In this document: in pieces, positions 26,549 to 35,478 of the stretch
Layout of the letters: every line of letters begins with the position of its first letter
Numbering within the stretch: the stretch's first letter is position 1
NCBI GenBank assembly: GCA_902779075.1
Contig: CACZAK010000034.1
Span: 1 to 42,783, forward strand
Length of the DNA: 42,783 nucleotides
Reading direction: 5' to 3'
DNA from: an uncultured bacterium
Lineage (GTDB): Bacteria; Verrucomicrobiota; Kiritimatiellia; RFP12; UBA1067
Translations under genes and position numbers: made by a program
Notes under the pieces: model-generated
Databases searched by the model: none
What the model saw: the letters and a program-made list of their open reading frames with translations, nothing else
What the model was told of the DNA's origin: nothing

Positions 26549-29500
26549 TCAGTACACGCCGATGAACACGCCCTTGCGCGCACCCTTGAGGACGAGCGTC
26601 GCGCCTTCCTTCGCGAGCTTGTACTTCCGGTTCGTTCCGTCGGCCAACGTGAACTTGGAGAGGTCGATGTCGGACTCGCTCGCCGCCGTCAGGAGGACGA
26701 CCTTCTTTGCCGACGCGCCCAGCGCGCTGACATCAACGGTCACCGTTCCCGATGCAGGATAGGCGATCGTGCCGGAGACCGAAAGTCCGTTCTCGTCCGA
26801 GGCGAACGCCTTGAAGGTCGAGCCCGCGTTGAACGTCAGGTTGCCGGTCAGCGTACCCGTGCCGCCAATCGTGCCCGCAACCGTCGTCGCACCAACCCAC
26901 GTGCCCGTGAGGTTCACCGACGCGCCCGATTCAATGGTAAGGTCATTGGAAACCGTCTGTGTGTTTGAGAGCGTAAGTGTACCTGCGGTCGAAGCTCCAG
27001 GAGCAACGGTTACTGTGCCAACACGGTCATCCGTATCAAACAAACCACTATAAGTAGTGTCTTTCGCTTGAAGGATTCTCAAGTTGCGGTTCCCGCCGCC
27101 CCAGTCAGAACGAACTTTACCGCTACCAGCAAGGCTGCCAATTGTGTGATTGCCACCCGCCGTCTTCAAGATGAGACCAGCCGTAATGTTGTTTTCGCAA
27201 ATCATTCCGGTCGGGAAGTCGGTCTGAGAAAGAGTACGCCAATTGTTACCGCCGCCATCGGCATACCTCAAAGTTCCCGTGCCCGTTATTCTGGCATAAG
27301 ACGTGGACTGGTCGTCAATCTGGCTAGCCGTGAGAAGCGTGAACACACCATTGTCGGTCGTGGTAATGGTCGTACCGCCGCCGAACTTGCCAAGGTTCGG
27401 CGCACGGAGTTCGCCATCAACCTGAATGCCGCCGACAGCCCACCATGTGCCGGAAGCCTGCTGCGGCGTGACAACTGCGCCTTCGGAGATGTAGATCGTA
27501 CCCGCCGTCAGCTCGTCAGGAATCGTCTCGCCGAACACAACGCACTTGTTGTTCAGTCCGATAGTGCCGGTGAAGCCCGACCAATCGTCCGTAATGTTGA
27601 ATACGACTGTTACAGCACTACCGTCACCGCTGATTGCGCCAGAACCGAGAAGCGTTCCAACCTTGAAGGCAGATGTCTTACCAGAACCACCATTGTTCAG
27701 ATACAGCGTTCCGGTAACCTTGAGAGGAACTGTGCATGTGTAACCGGTTTCAAGCCAGCCAGTGACATTGTTCAGTTCAACAACTGAACTGCTGTTGCCG
27801 TAGTCATTGAACTTGAGCCACACGCCTGTACGGCTATCGCCCACCATGTTTGTGACATCCTTGACCTGCACGGTACCAGTCCAATCGGCATTTTTCCACC
27901 AAGCGTCGCCTGACACAGTAGGCGCACGTCCGGTGAACGCAACCGTGCCGGCGCCACTCACAGCCTTTGTCGTATGAGAACTGGCCAAAGTTCCATCGAC
28001 GTTGAGCGTACCGTTTACCACAAAGCCGCCGTTGGCAGTCCATGTCTTTCCGGAGGGAACCGTCATGGTCACGCCAGACCTGATTTCGAGTTTGCCATTC
28101 GGATTTGCCGAAGCCGAATAGTCTGGCTGGGAACCGCCCACATAGACATACTTACCAGTCAGGTTGAATGCGCCCGTGAAACCGCTGGCGTCAACAATGT
28201 AGATATGCTCGCCAAGACCGCTGCCCTGGGTCTTGAGTGTACCAGTGCCCTTAAGGGTGTTAATCTTCACCAAATTTCCACCCCAGCCATTGTTGTATGT
28301 GAAGGCCACAGTATTACCCTCGTCCACAAGTTCAAGCGGAACGGTATGAACGTAACTGTTGTTATAGGAACTAGTCTGCAAATAGCCGGTCACGCCAGTA
28401 AAGCGGACAGTTGAACCGACATTACCATACTTGGTGCCTTCAAACGCCGCGACCGCTTGGTTCTTGATCCAGACCGTGCCGGACCATCCAATATTCGCCC
28501 AACCCTTGCCTTCGACAGGCGCAGTAGCGTCATACACAACCGTACCGGAGCCGGTGAAGGTTGTGGCGTCGAGGCGATCGGCGTTGATATTCATTACGAC
28601 GTCCTTTGCAACGTCGATGGTGGCGGCGGTAATCTTCTCGCTGCCAGCGAGCGTCAGCGTGCCGCTGCCGACTACGTAAACCGTACCCGACAGCGTTCTC
28701 TCCTCGCTGACCGTGTAGGTCGTAGGACCTGAGACCTCGATGACGAGATCGTTCTCGCCAACTTCCGGCACATACTGGACAACCTGAATCGCCGCGAAGC
28801 AACCGCGAGCGGTTGGAGATCCCCCACCAACGCGGTGCGCAACCATCGTAACAGTATCGCCGGAAAGGACGGCGGAGACGAGCGTGTTCGTGCCTTCAGC
28901 AATCGGTTCCGCGCTGTTGGCCGCACCGGCGCTGCCCCAAGATGTCGTACCTGTCTGCTGGACTCCATCAACGTATGTGAAGTTGAAGCCGTTGATGGTA
29001 TCGTAGCCGAACTTGGCCCCATCCTGGTCGGTGGAGTGATAGACGATAACGCGATAATGCTCGTATGGAATGCCCGTGATTGTAACAGTTGGGGTAGGCC
29101 CGCCAGCGCTTTCATCGATATATCCGTGGAGAAGATTGCTCGCCGGTGTGAGATTCGAGCAGTTCCAGTGTCCGCGAGTGCCCGAAATCGAGACACTCAC
29201 GCCAGAGGCCACGGAAGCCGCCCCCGTGGAATCGATGGCGTTGACGGTGTTGAACGTGGCATTGTCGGCCACAACAAAGTTGTTCCAGGAAGTGCCGGGA
29301 ACCGCATATCCTTCCAGGCCGACATCGTCACTTGTCGTGAGGCCGTTGCCCGCACCGTTCGTGAAGTTGATGTTGATGGAGGGCTTGTATTCCTTGATGT
29401 CGGACGGATCGCCGTCAACCCAGTAGAGGAGAATGCCCGTGGCCGTCTGGACGAGTTCGCACATGCCGACCGCGTTGTCCGTCGTGAGGGTCGTAGTGCC

Positions 29501-31192
29501 GGTCGAATTCACCGAGGAGAGGTTCACGGTCCTGACAACCTCGTCGGACGAGTTCTTGACCTTGATCGCGGCATCCGCCGTGAACGTCGGGGAGGAAGAG
29601 GTGAACGAGACAAGCGTCTTCGACTGGACGGACTTTTCATTGCCGGAAAGCGTCACATCCGCCATCTTGATCTTGTGGTTGGCGGCAGAGACGGCCTGAT
29701 ACGAGACGCTGCCAGCGCCCTTCAAGTAATACTCGAATGTATTGTTGGCGTTGCCGGACGTCAGTCCCACATTCCATGTAATGCCGTTCGCCTTGGCGAC
29801 GGAGAGTTTGATCACCTGACCATCGGTGATGTTGCCTCCGTTAAAGCCGCCAACTGTCAGCTGGGATTTTTCGTCAACGGTCATCCACATGGTGGTGTCG
29901 CCCTGGTACTTGACGAAGCTGTTCATCGTGATAGTGGCACCGTTGTAGAGGCCCATCCGAAGGTTCCAGCCCTCTACCGACATGCTTGCGTTGATGTTGA
30001 TGTTGCTTCCGTCAAAGAGGATCGGATCCCAGGTGTTTTCGCCGGACTTTGCAGGTGTGCCGGACGGATTGGCTCCACTGGAATTCCGCCAATTGCCGGT
30101 GCCATTCCACGTGTCGGTACCGACAAACGACCATGTGTAGTTCTCGGTCTCGCCGGTTACGGGATTGACGGCCGTGAGGGGCAGGGTGTAGATGTTCTCG
30201 CTCGCGGTGACCTCCTGTCCGTTGGGGCCAGTCACGGTGCTGAGATAACCGTTCGGATCCGAAAGAGCGATACCCGTCTTGGGAAGCGTGACGCTGGTAA
30301 CGCCGGGATCGGCGATCAGCACAATCGTCTGGCCATAGTTGACGGCGGCAAGGGCGTCTTCGAGCGTCGCATAGTAGGTGTCGCCAATCTGCGCAACACC
30401 GACGAAGAGGAAGTTGGGAAGCTCCTCCGTGAACGAGATGTCGTCCACTGCACCTTCGCCCTGGAACGCAAGGGCGGAAAGCGTCAAAGACGAGGGCTGA
30501 AGGCTGGGGAAAAACGTAATGGGGCCGCCGTCCAAGGCCGTGACCTGCTGACCGTCGATATAGACATTGAATAACACCTTGCCATTGGAATTGGCCGCCT
30601 TGACGGTCAGGCGATACCACGCATCAGGATTAAATGCCCCGCACTGAACTTCACCAAGGCCCGCCGCCACGTAGTCGTTCGTCCCAAAAGTCTCGCCGCT
30701 GTATTTACCGGCGGTGATGACCAGGTTTGACGTGGAGTTGAGCCAGACGGCGAGCTTGCCCGCGTCGTCGGCGATGTCGGCCTCGTCGCGGCACTGCTCG
30801 AACTTGATGAGCGTGTCGATGTAGAGCCCGCCGTCGCCAAGGTCCACCTGCGTGAACGACGGGGACGAGAACGCGCTGGCCGAACCCTCTGCCGCGCGGT
30901 AGAGAAGGTTTTCGGCATCGACCGCGAGCGCGATCGAGGTCTCCGCTTCGGCAAACTGGTTCGGACGCCCGCACGCGCCGCCGTAGTAGTTCGCGGCAAG
31001 GGACATGTTCGTGCCGGACTGCGCATCGGCGGAGTACCAGTAGTACTTTCCACCTTCGGCGGCGGCCCCGGAGGCGGAGAACGCATCCCCGGCGGTGAGG
31101 CCGGCGAACGTCGTTCCGGACGTGGTGGAAAGCGTAGCGGCGCTCGCGGCGAACAGCGCGCCAGCGCTCAGCAGCATGAATATTTTCTTCAT
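26549..31192 (-). CDS. Very large secreted autotransporter-like passenger protein
   Basis: 1547 residues from the ATG at 31192, with AGGAG 8 nt upstream and a signal peptide (KKIFMLLSAGALFAASAA). About 30-290 looks like a LamG-type beta-sandwich with LYIDTLIKFEQC and YRLTVKAANSNGKVLFNVYIDG. About 690-890 is a second module (GLEGYAVPGTSWNNFVVADN ... YEHYRVIVYHSTDQDG). From about 900 on, beta-helix-like passenger repeats appear, including two long related modules (WSGTVWIK ... GVTGYLQ and WTGTVQVK ... NVTGWLE). There is no C-terminal beta-barrel; the protein ends LVLKGARKGVFIGVY. Probably cell-surface attached, possibly adhesive. GC is lower in the repeat part than in flanking genes. Confidence 0.85.
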   Translation of the reverse strand: MKKIFMLLSAGALFAASAATLSTTSGTTFAGLTAGDAFSASGAAAEGGKYYWYSADAQSGTNMSLAANYYGGACGRPNQFAEAETSIALAVDAENLLYRAAEGSASAFSSPSFTQVDLGDGGLYIDTLIKFEQCRDEADIADDAGKLAVWLNSTSNLVITAGKYSGETFGTNDYVAAGLGEVQCGAFNPDAWYRLTVKAANSNGKVLFNVYIDGQQVTALDGGPITFFPSLQPSSLTLSALAFQGEGAVDDISFTEELPNFLFVGVAQIGDTYYATLEDALAAVNYGQTIVLIADPGVTSVTLPKTGIALSDPNGYLSTVTGPNGQEVTASENIYTLPLTAVNPVTGETENYTWSFVGTDTWNGTGNWRNSSGANPSGTPAKSGENTWDPILFDGSNININASMSVEGWNLRMGLYNGATITMNSFVKYQGDTTMWMTVDEKSQLTVGGFNGGNITDGQVIKLSVAKANGITWNVGLTSGNANNTFEYYLKGAGSVSYQAVSAANHKIKMADVTLSGNEKSVQSKTLVSFTSSSPTFTADAAIKVKNSSDEVVRTVNLSSVNSTGTTTLTTDNAVGMCELVQTATGILLYWVDGDPSDIKEYKPSININFTNGAGNGLTTSDDVGLEGYAVPGTSWNNFVVADNATFNTVNAIDSTGAASVASGVSVSISGTRGHWNCSNLTPASNLLHGYIDESAGGPTPTVTITGIPYEHYRVIVYHSTDQDGAKFGYDTINGFNFTYVDGVQQTGTTSWGSAGAANSAEPIAEGTNTLVSAVLSGDTVTMVAHRVGGGSPTARGCFAAIQVVQYVPEVGENDLVIEVSGPTTYTVSEERTLSGTVYVVGSGTLTLAGSEKITAATIDVAKDVVMNINADRLDATTFTGSGTVVYDATAPVEGKGWANIGWSGTVWIKNQAVAAFEGTKYGNVGSTVRFTGVTGYLQTSSYNNSYVHTVPLELVDEGNTVAFTYNNGWGGNLVKINTLKGTGTLKTQGSGLGEHIYIVDASGFTGAFNLTGKYVYVGGSQPDYSASANPNGKLEIRSGVTMTVPSGKTWTANGGFVVNGTLNVDGTLASSHTTKAVSGAGTVAFTGRAPTVSGDAWWKNADWTGTVQVKDVTNMVGDSRTGVWLKFNDYGNSSSVVELNNVTGWLETGYTCTVPLKVTGTLYLNNGGSGKTSAFKVGTLLGSGAISGDGSAVTVVFNITDDWSGFTGTIGLNNKCVVFGETIPDELTAGTIYISEGAVVTPQQASGTWWAVGGIQVDGELRAPNLGKFGGGTTITTTDNGVFTLLTASQIDDQSTSYARITGTGTLRYADGGGNNWRTLSQTDFPTGMICENNITAGLILKTAGGNHTIGSLAGSGKVRSDWGGGNRNLRILQAKDTTYSGLFDTDDRVGTVTVAPGASTAGTLTLSNTQTVSNDLTIESGASVNLTGTWVGATTVAGTIGGTGTLTGNLTFNAGSTFKAFASDENGLSVSGTIAYPASGTVTVDVSALGASAKKVVLLTAASESDIDLSKFTLADGTNRKYKLAKEGATLVLKGARKGVFIGVY

Positions 31193-31235
31193 TTTATTGT
31201 CTCCTCGGGCGTTGACCTTTTGGGGGTAGGCGGGC

Positions 31236-31264
31236 ATGATACCAAAACTTCCCCTCTCATGCAA
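31236..31264 (-). promoter_or_regulatory. Promoter of the passenger-protein gene
   Basis: Minus strand TTGCAT (31264-31259), 17-bp spacer, TATCAT (31241-31236), about 44 nt before the ATG at 31192. Confidence 0.6.
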
Positions 31265-31271
31265 GCCGTTA

Positions 31272-31319
31272 GTCAATTGAATGTTCCGCAATTGACACCC
31301 AATTTTTCCCGTTGCGGAA
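31272..31319. promoter_or_regulatory. Two overlapping inverted repeats upstream of the passenger promoter
   Basis: GTCAATTG (31272-31279) and CAATTGAC (31289-31296) are perfect 8-bp arms with a 9-nt spacer. TTCCGCAA (31284-31291) and TTGCGGAA (31312-31319) are a second perfect pair that shares bases with the first. They lie 8-55 bp upstream of the -35 box, a fitting place for an activator or repressor. Confidence 0.5.
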
Positions 31320-31363
31320 ATAACCCCACAGAAACCGATGCGTTCTGCTCCGCATTCCACCCT

Positions 31364-31960
31364 TCAATCAGAAGTAGCAGTTGTGCCTAATTCGGCCTCG
31401 ACAGTGCGCCCCCCGCCATTGCTCATATTACGTCGCCGCAGTTCGTCACGTATCTGCCGTAGATGCCTGACAATCTCGAAAATTGCAACGGCTAGTTCAT
31501 AGGTAGCCCAGTTGAGGAAAAGCAACAACGGCAAAAGAGCAAGCGGAATCCATGCGGAATCACGGGTAAAGTAACTTTCCGATGCAGAATAACACCACTT
31601 AAAACACAAGAAAGTATAACCTAAATTTCCAACCCACCAGAAAATATAGAGCCCGACACGTATTGCGTCAAAAGACTTGTCCCTAGGCTCTCCTTGACGC
31701 CTATTCGTACTTTCCGGTATTTGCCTCCGTATTCTTTCCTGTTCTGCCTCCATGCGACGTTTCTCTGTAACCCTACGGTAATACTCTTCCTCGGCCTTAC
31801 GCCGCTCTTCCTTCGCCAATTTTGCCCTCTCATTTAATGCCTTAACCTTTTCTCGCGCCGCCTCAAATCCCTTTTTACCAAGCTCACAAGCAATCCCGCC
31901 TAGTCGCTTCGCAGCATCAGTACCATCCTGTAAAATTTTTCCCATCTGTTCTTTCGTCAT
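31364..31960 (-). CDS. DUF4282-like membrane protein with N-terminal coiled coil
   Basis: 198 residues. Residues about 5-90 are a charged helix suited to a coiled coil (AREKVKALNERAKLAKEERRKAEEEYYRR). Two hydrophobic segments (about 103-120 IRVGLYIFWWVGNLGYTF and 138-155 WIPLALLPLLLFLNWA) are followed by ATYELAVAIFEIVRHLRQIRDEL, resembling the E-x3-V/I-F-x-I-x2-L pattern of DUF4282. Role unknown. The gene stands alone with its own promoter, and its DNA is more AT-rich than its neighbours. Confidence 0.7.
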   Translation of the reverse strand: MTKEQMGKILQDGTDAAKRLGGIACELGKKGFEAAREKVKALNERAKLAKEERRKAEEEYYRRVTEKRRMEAEQERIRRQIPESTNRRQGEPRDKSFDAIRVGLYIFWWVGNLGYTFLCFKWCYSASESYFTRDSAWIPLALLPLLLFLNWATYELAVAIFEIVRHLRQIRDELRRRNMSNGGGRTVEAELGTTATSD

Positions 31961-32014
31961 CTTTTATACTCCAAGGTCCATTCAACTTTCAGCCCTTTCG
32001 GGCAAAACGCGTCA

Positions 32015-32043
32015 AGTATATTCTATTTCCTTGCCCAATGCAA
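32015..32043 (-). promoter_or_regulatory. Promoter of the DUF4282-like gene
   Basis: Minus strand TTGCAT (32043-32038), 17-bp spacer, TATACT (32020-32015), giving a leader of about 50 nt. Confidence 0.6.
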
Positions 32044-32093
32044 GCACGATCATTGGAAAACAACTGGGTTGAGAGCGGTCCGAAAGGCGTGGA

Positions 32094-33398
32094 TCATTCA
32101 TGGAAATCAGGATCGGACGGAGCACAACCCGGTGGACGGCCTGCTAGATCCATGATTGCAAGCGATATGCGATCGATGGTCCGCTCGTCCGAGACAAGAG
32201 GAGGCATCGCGTAGATGAAATTGCAGAATGGCCGAAGCCATACGTTGTGGACGTCGATGACGTCAGAAATGTCCGCCTGCGACGGCAGGCGTTCGACCTC
32301 CACCACAGCCGCAGCGCCGAGAACGCGCACGTCAACTACGTTCGGCTGGGACTTAAGCGGCATGAGACGCTTGGCGAAGGCGTCCTCAATCCGCTTCACG
32401 TTGGCGGCGTAGTTGGACGCGGCGAAGAGGTCTAACGAGGCGCATGCCGCCGCACAGGCAAGCGGATTGGCCATGTACGTTGGACCGTGCATGAATGCCG
32501 AGGGACGTCCATTAGAGATCGTTTCTGCGACCCTGGCTGAGGCAAGCGTGGCGGCGAGCGTCATGTGCCCGCCTGTTAGCGCCTTGCCTACGGTCATTAT
32601 GTCAGGTGTGACCGAGGCGTGGTCCTGCGCCCAGCGAGGGCCTGTCCGATGGAATCCCGCCGCAATCTCGTCGAATATCAGCAACGCTCCGCACTCGTCG
32701 CACAGCCTCCGCATCTCGCGGAGATACTGCGGATGGTAGAAGTTCATCGCGTTGGCGGCCTGGAACACAGGTTCGCACACGATCGCGGCAATCTCCGCGC
32801 CGTGTTCGTCGATCGCATTGGCAAGCGACCGCGCGCACGACGGAACCCACTCGCCTCCGAACGGACACGACGGCTTATCCGCGAAGAAATGGCTCGTCAT
32901 TATCCCTTTGAAGAGCGTGTGCATCCCGTCCGGGTCCGAAAGCGCCATACATAGCGAAGTATCGCCATGGTAGCCGCCCTTCAGCGCGAGGATGCGCCGG
33001 CGTTCGGGATGTCCGAGCGCCGTCTGGTACTGGATCGCCATCTTGGCGGCCACCTCCACGGAGATTGAACCGGAGTCGGCAAAGAAGACGCGGTCGAGGC
33101 CAGGAGGCGCGAACGAGGCGAGCTTCTCCGCAAGAACGACCGCCGGCTCGTGCGTGAATCCCCCAAACATCACATGGCACATCTTCTCGCTCTGGCGGCG
33201 GATCGCCTCTACTATCGCGGGATGGTTGTGTCCGTGGGCGACGCACCACCAGGACGACACCGAATCGACGAGGCGGCGCCCGTCCTCAAGCTCGATTTCC
33301 ACGCCGGACGCGGCGCGTGCCATCCGCACGGGCGGGGCATCCTTCAACGAGGCGTAGGGATGCCAGATGAATGCGCGGTCGTATTCTAGCGGCGTCAT
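32094..33398 (-). CDS. bioA: Adenosylmethionine-8-amino-7-oxononanoate aminotransferase
   Basis: 434 residues from the ATG at 33398, overlapping the bioD stop as ATGA. BioA makes 7,8-diaminopelargonate, using SAM as amino donor. Seen: FIWHPYASLKDAP at the N-terminus, SVSSWWCVAHGHNHP, the PLP-phosphate loop FADSGSISVEVAAKM, GGYHGDT, FDEIAAGFHRTG with the PLP-contacting Asp, the Schiff-base Lys in VGKALTGGHMTLAATL, and HGPTYMANPLACAAA. All catalytic positions look intact. A long open extension upstream of this start lies over bioD in another frame and is not coding. Confidence 0.96.
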   Translation of the reverse strand: MTPLEYDRAFIWHPYASLKDAPPVRMARAASGVEIELEDGRRLVDSVSSWWCVAHGHNHPAIVEAIRRQSEKMCHVMFGGFTHEPAVVLAEKLASFAPPGLDRVFFADSGSISVEVAAKMAIQYQTALGHPERRRILALKGGYHGDTSLCMALSDPDGMHTLFKGIMTSHFFADKPSCPFGGEWVPSCARSLANAIDEHGAEIAAIVCEPVFQAANAMNFYHPQYLREMRRLCDECGALLIFDEIAAGFHRTGPRWAQDHASVTPDIMTVGKALTGGHMTLAATLASARVAETISNGRPSAFMHGPTYMANPLACAAACASLDLFAASNYAANVKRIEDAFAKRLMPLKSQPNVVDVRVLGAAAVVEVERLPSQADISDVIDVHNVWLRPFCNFIYAMPPLVSDERTIDRISLAIMDLAGRPPGCAPSDPDFHE

Positions 33399-34075
33399 GC
33401 GAACAGCCCCGTAAAATCCGCCTCGGCTGCGCAGTCGGTGCCGACGGACGGAAGCGACACAAGAACCTGCGGGTAGCCGAGCTTTCCGAGGTGGCGCAGG
33501 ATGGCGTCTCGCGCATCGGCGTCGAGACGCGGGTCGGTGGAAAAATGCGTGTTGTGTACGACGCCTACGACTCTGATACCACGCATTTTCGCGGCGTCCA
33601 GCGAGAGAAGCGCATGGTTTATGGCGCCGAGCCGGCCACAGGTAACGAGTATGAGCGGCCATTGCTTCTCGGCGACGAAGTCAGCAGTCAACACATCTTC
33701 CGTAAGCGGCACGTCAAGTCCGCCTGCCGTCTCCACGAGCGTCAGGTCATGCGCCGCCGCGCAGGCGCTCACGGCCTCGGATATCCGCGCCAGGTCCACA
33801 GTCCGTCCCTCCAGCCGCGCCGCCAGAAGAGGCGAGGACGGGAATTGGAAAATCTGCGGAGCCGTCAGGCCCTGCGCGTCTTCCAGGAAACGCCTGCCGC
33901 CGCACGCGGCCCGATGCACCTCAAGGTCTTCCGAAAAACCGTCGTTTCCGGTTTGGACCATCTTCACGGTTATGACGTCGACGCCCTTTCCAGAGAGCGT
34001 CCGGGCCATTGCGGCCGTCGCAACCGTCTTTCCTATGCCTGTGTCAATTCCGGAAACGGCGTAAACCTTTTCCAT
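33395..34075 (-). CDS. bioD: Dethiobiotin synthetase
   Basis: 226 residues. BioD closes the ureido ring of dethiobiotin with CO2 and ATP. The P-loop is GIDTGIGKTVAT at residues 9-20; VKMVQTG, LVETAGGLDVPL and LVTCGRLGAINHALLSLDA follow in family order. It is coupled to bioA by ATGA overlap, so the order bioD-bioA gives consecutive pathway steps. bioB and bioF are not in the window. Confidence 0.95.
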   Translation of the reverse strand: MEKVYAVSGIDTGIGKTVATAAMARTLSGKGVDVITVKMVQTGNDGFSEDLEVHRAACGGRRFLEDAQGLTAPQIFQFPSSPLLAARLEGRTVDLARISEAVSACAAAHDLTLVETAGGLDVPLTEDVLTADFVAEKQWPLILVTCGRLGAINHALLSLDAAKMRGIRVVGVVHNTHFSTDPRLDADARDAILRHLGKLGYPQVLVSLPSVGTDCAAEADFTGLFA

Positions 34076-34106
34076 GTCCTGATCCTTGCATTCACCGATG
34101 CCAAAG

Positions 34107-34817
34107 TCAAGTTCCCATCAGCTTGAAGATTTTCCTAAGTCCCTTTCGAGCAAGCGCGCGGAGAGCGTCGAGCGATTCCTCCGTGAACGGATTGTGCTCG
34201 GCCGTGCCCTGAAGTTCCACGTAGCGTCCGTCGTCGGTCATGACGACGTTAAGGTCCACTTCCGCCGTAGAGTCGTGCGCATAGTCGAGATCGAGCGTCG
34301 GCTTGCCGTCACAGACGCCCACGGACACCGCGGCGACGCGGTGGACGATGGGGCTTTCCGAGATGACCCCGTCCGCCAAAAGCTTCCTTACGGCGTCCTC
34401 TAGGGCGAGCATGCCGCCCGTGATGGACGCACACCGCGTGCCGCCGTCTGCCTGCAGCACGTCGCAGTCGATCGTGATCTGCAGCCCGTCGATCTTGGAC
34501 GTATCCACCGCCGCACGCAGTGAACGCCCTATGAGCCGCTGGATTTCCGCGGAACGTGCGTCCAGCTTCAATTTCTTGATATCGCGGTCCTTGCGTCCGC
34601 CGCCAGTGGACGACGGCAGCATAGCATACTCCGCCGTCACCCAGCCGCGCCCAGTATCGCGCAGGAACGACGGCACCTTGTCCTCGACGCTCGCAGTACA
34701 TAACACCCACGTATCGCCCCACTTCACGAGGACGCTCCCGGCGGCGTGCTTTGTAAAGCCGCGTATGAATTCAATAGGACGCAGCTGGTCACTTTTTCTT
34801 TTTTCAGGGCTCTTCAT
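34107..34817 (-). CDS. rph: Ribonuclease PH
   Basis: 236 residues from the ATG at 34817 with AAGGA about 10 nt upstream. RNase PH is a phosphate-dependent 3'-5' exonuclease trimming tRNA 3' ends. Diagnostic are LRPIEFIRGFTKHAAGSVLV, GWVTAEYAMLPSSTGGR, RSAEIQRLIGRSLRAAVD and DCDVLQADGGTRCASITGG. bioD begins 31 nt downstream. A -10 box TGGTATAAT lies about 110 nt upstream of the start, leaving a long leader. Confidence 0.96.
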   Translation of the reverse strand: MKSPEKRKSDQLRPIEFIRGFTKHAAGSVLVKWGDTWVLCTASVEDKVPSFLRDTGRGWVTAEYAMLPSSTGGGRKDRDIKKLKLDARSAEIQRLIGRSLRAAVDTSKIDGLQITIDCDVLQADGGTRCASITGGMLALEDAVRKLLADGVISESPIVHRVAAVSVGVCDGKPTLDLDYAHDSTAEVDLNVVMTDDGRYVELQGTAEHNPFTEESLDALRALARKGLRKIFKLMGT

Positions 34818-34928
34818 TCTGACAATTCCTTTTTCTCCGAGCGTACGCAGACGTCCGTATTTGTTTTTTTGCCCGACGGCACCCGCCGCCCGGCATCTGT
34901 CGTTTCTCCTATTTCTCCTGTGGAGAAC

Positions 34929-34937
34929 ATTATACCA
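34929..34937 (-). promoter_or_regulatory. Extended -10 box upstream of rph
   Basis: TGG-TATAAT on the minus strand, about 111 nt before the rph start; -35 not clear. Confidence 0.45.
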
Positions 34938-35139
34938 CAACGCTGGCGGGTGTAGGAACGCAGTAGAAAAAAAGGTGACTCTCCAAAACTACCGATAGCG
35001 AAAGCAACGCGCGCATTTGGATTTTCAATTGAGTGTGTCATTTTGGCACACTCGCCTCGTGGGGAATGGCCGGTTTGCAGCGGAAGTGCAGCTTCGTGCA
35101 GTACTACGCGAAGCCGGGGATAAGCGTGTTTGCTGCGTC
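34938..35139. other. Divergent intergenic region between rph and thi operon
   Basis: No gene seen. It contains a perfect 7-bp inverted repeat GAGTGTG / CACACTC at about 35032-35054 and promoters at both ends. Confidence 0.5.
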
Positions 35140-35168
35140 TTGACGCGAGCGGGGAGTTGGGGTATACT
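35140..35168 (+). promoter_or_regulatory. Sigma-70-type promoter of the thi operon
   Basis: TTGACG (35140-35145), exactly 17 bp, TATACT (35163-35168). Transcription would start near 35175, leaving a leader of about 108 nt before thiS. Confidence 0.75.
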
Positions 35169-35186
35169 ATGCACCGTCCAAGACTG

Positions 35187-35246
35187 AAAAGCCATGCGAT
35201 GGGGGGCACCACCTCGGGTGCCGCTTACGCTGGCTTTTTCTTTTTT
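35187..35246 (+). terminator. Terminator-like leader hairpin ahead of thiS, candidate attenuator
   Basis: AAAAGCCA (35187-35194) pairs with TGGCTTTT (35231-35238) and is followed by a T-rich run to 35246. Inside, GGCACC (35205-35210) pairs with GGTGCC (35217-35222). It lies between the promoter and thiS, so it should stop transcription unless disrupted. A second hairpin, CCGGGG-ACGG-CCCCGG (35247-35262), follows just before the ribosome-binding site. No TPP riboswitch core (CUGAGA, GAACCUGA) is present. Confidence 0.6.
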
Positions 35247-35282
35247 CCGGGGACGGCCCCGGCAAGGAGAGGAGAACGAAAG

Positions 35283-35477
35283 TTGTTGAAGATAAATGGC
35301 GAGGAGAAAGAGGCGGCGGGCCAGACGGTCGCGTCCTATCTGGCGTCGGCCGGCTTCGACGCCGCGCGCGTCGTGGTGGAGCGGAACGAGGCCATCGTGC
35401 CGAAGACCCGCTACACCGAAACGACGCTGCACGACGGCGACCAGGTGGAGATCGTCTGCTTCATGGGAGGCGGCTGA
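35283..35477 (+). CDS. thiS: Sulfur carrier protein ThiS
   Basis: 64 residues with a TTG start at 35283 (a second TTG follows), chosen from the GGAG about 8 nt upstream. The protein is a small beta-grasp fold (KINGEEKEAAGQTVASYL ... LHDGDQVEIVCFMGGG) ending in the Gly-Gly tail that is adenylated by ThiF and carries sulfur as thiocarboxylate. thiF follows after 1 nt. Confidence 0.9.
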   Translation: MLKINGEEKEAAGQTVASYLASAGFDAARVVVERNEAIVPKTRYTETTLHDGDQVEIVCFMGGG

Positions 35478-35478
35478 G

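Noticed and set aside
28835..30574. 579-codon plus-strand frame opposite the passenger gene
   Set aside because: It lies antisense within a gene with clear signal peptide and repeats, has shadow-type composition, and shows no domain.
32094..33662. Longer bioA start with about 88 extra residues
   Set aside because: The extension lies over bioD in another frame and is Arg/His-rich; the ATGA start at 33398 fits the family.
35177..35246. TPP riboswitch ahead of thiS
   Set aside because: Some strings look similar (CTCGGGTGCC, GCTGGC), but the CUGAGA and GAACCUGA cores are missing on both strands.
35247..35262. Guanidine-II (mini-ykkC) hairpin with ACGG loop
   Set aside because: That class needs two ACGR hairpins; only one is present, and the downstream genes are for thiazole synthesis.
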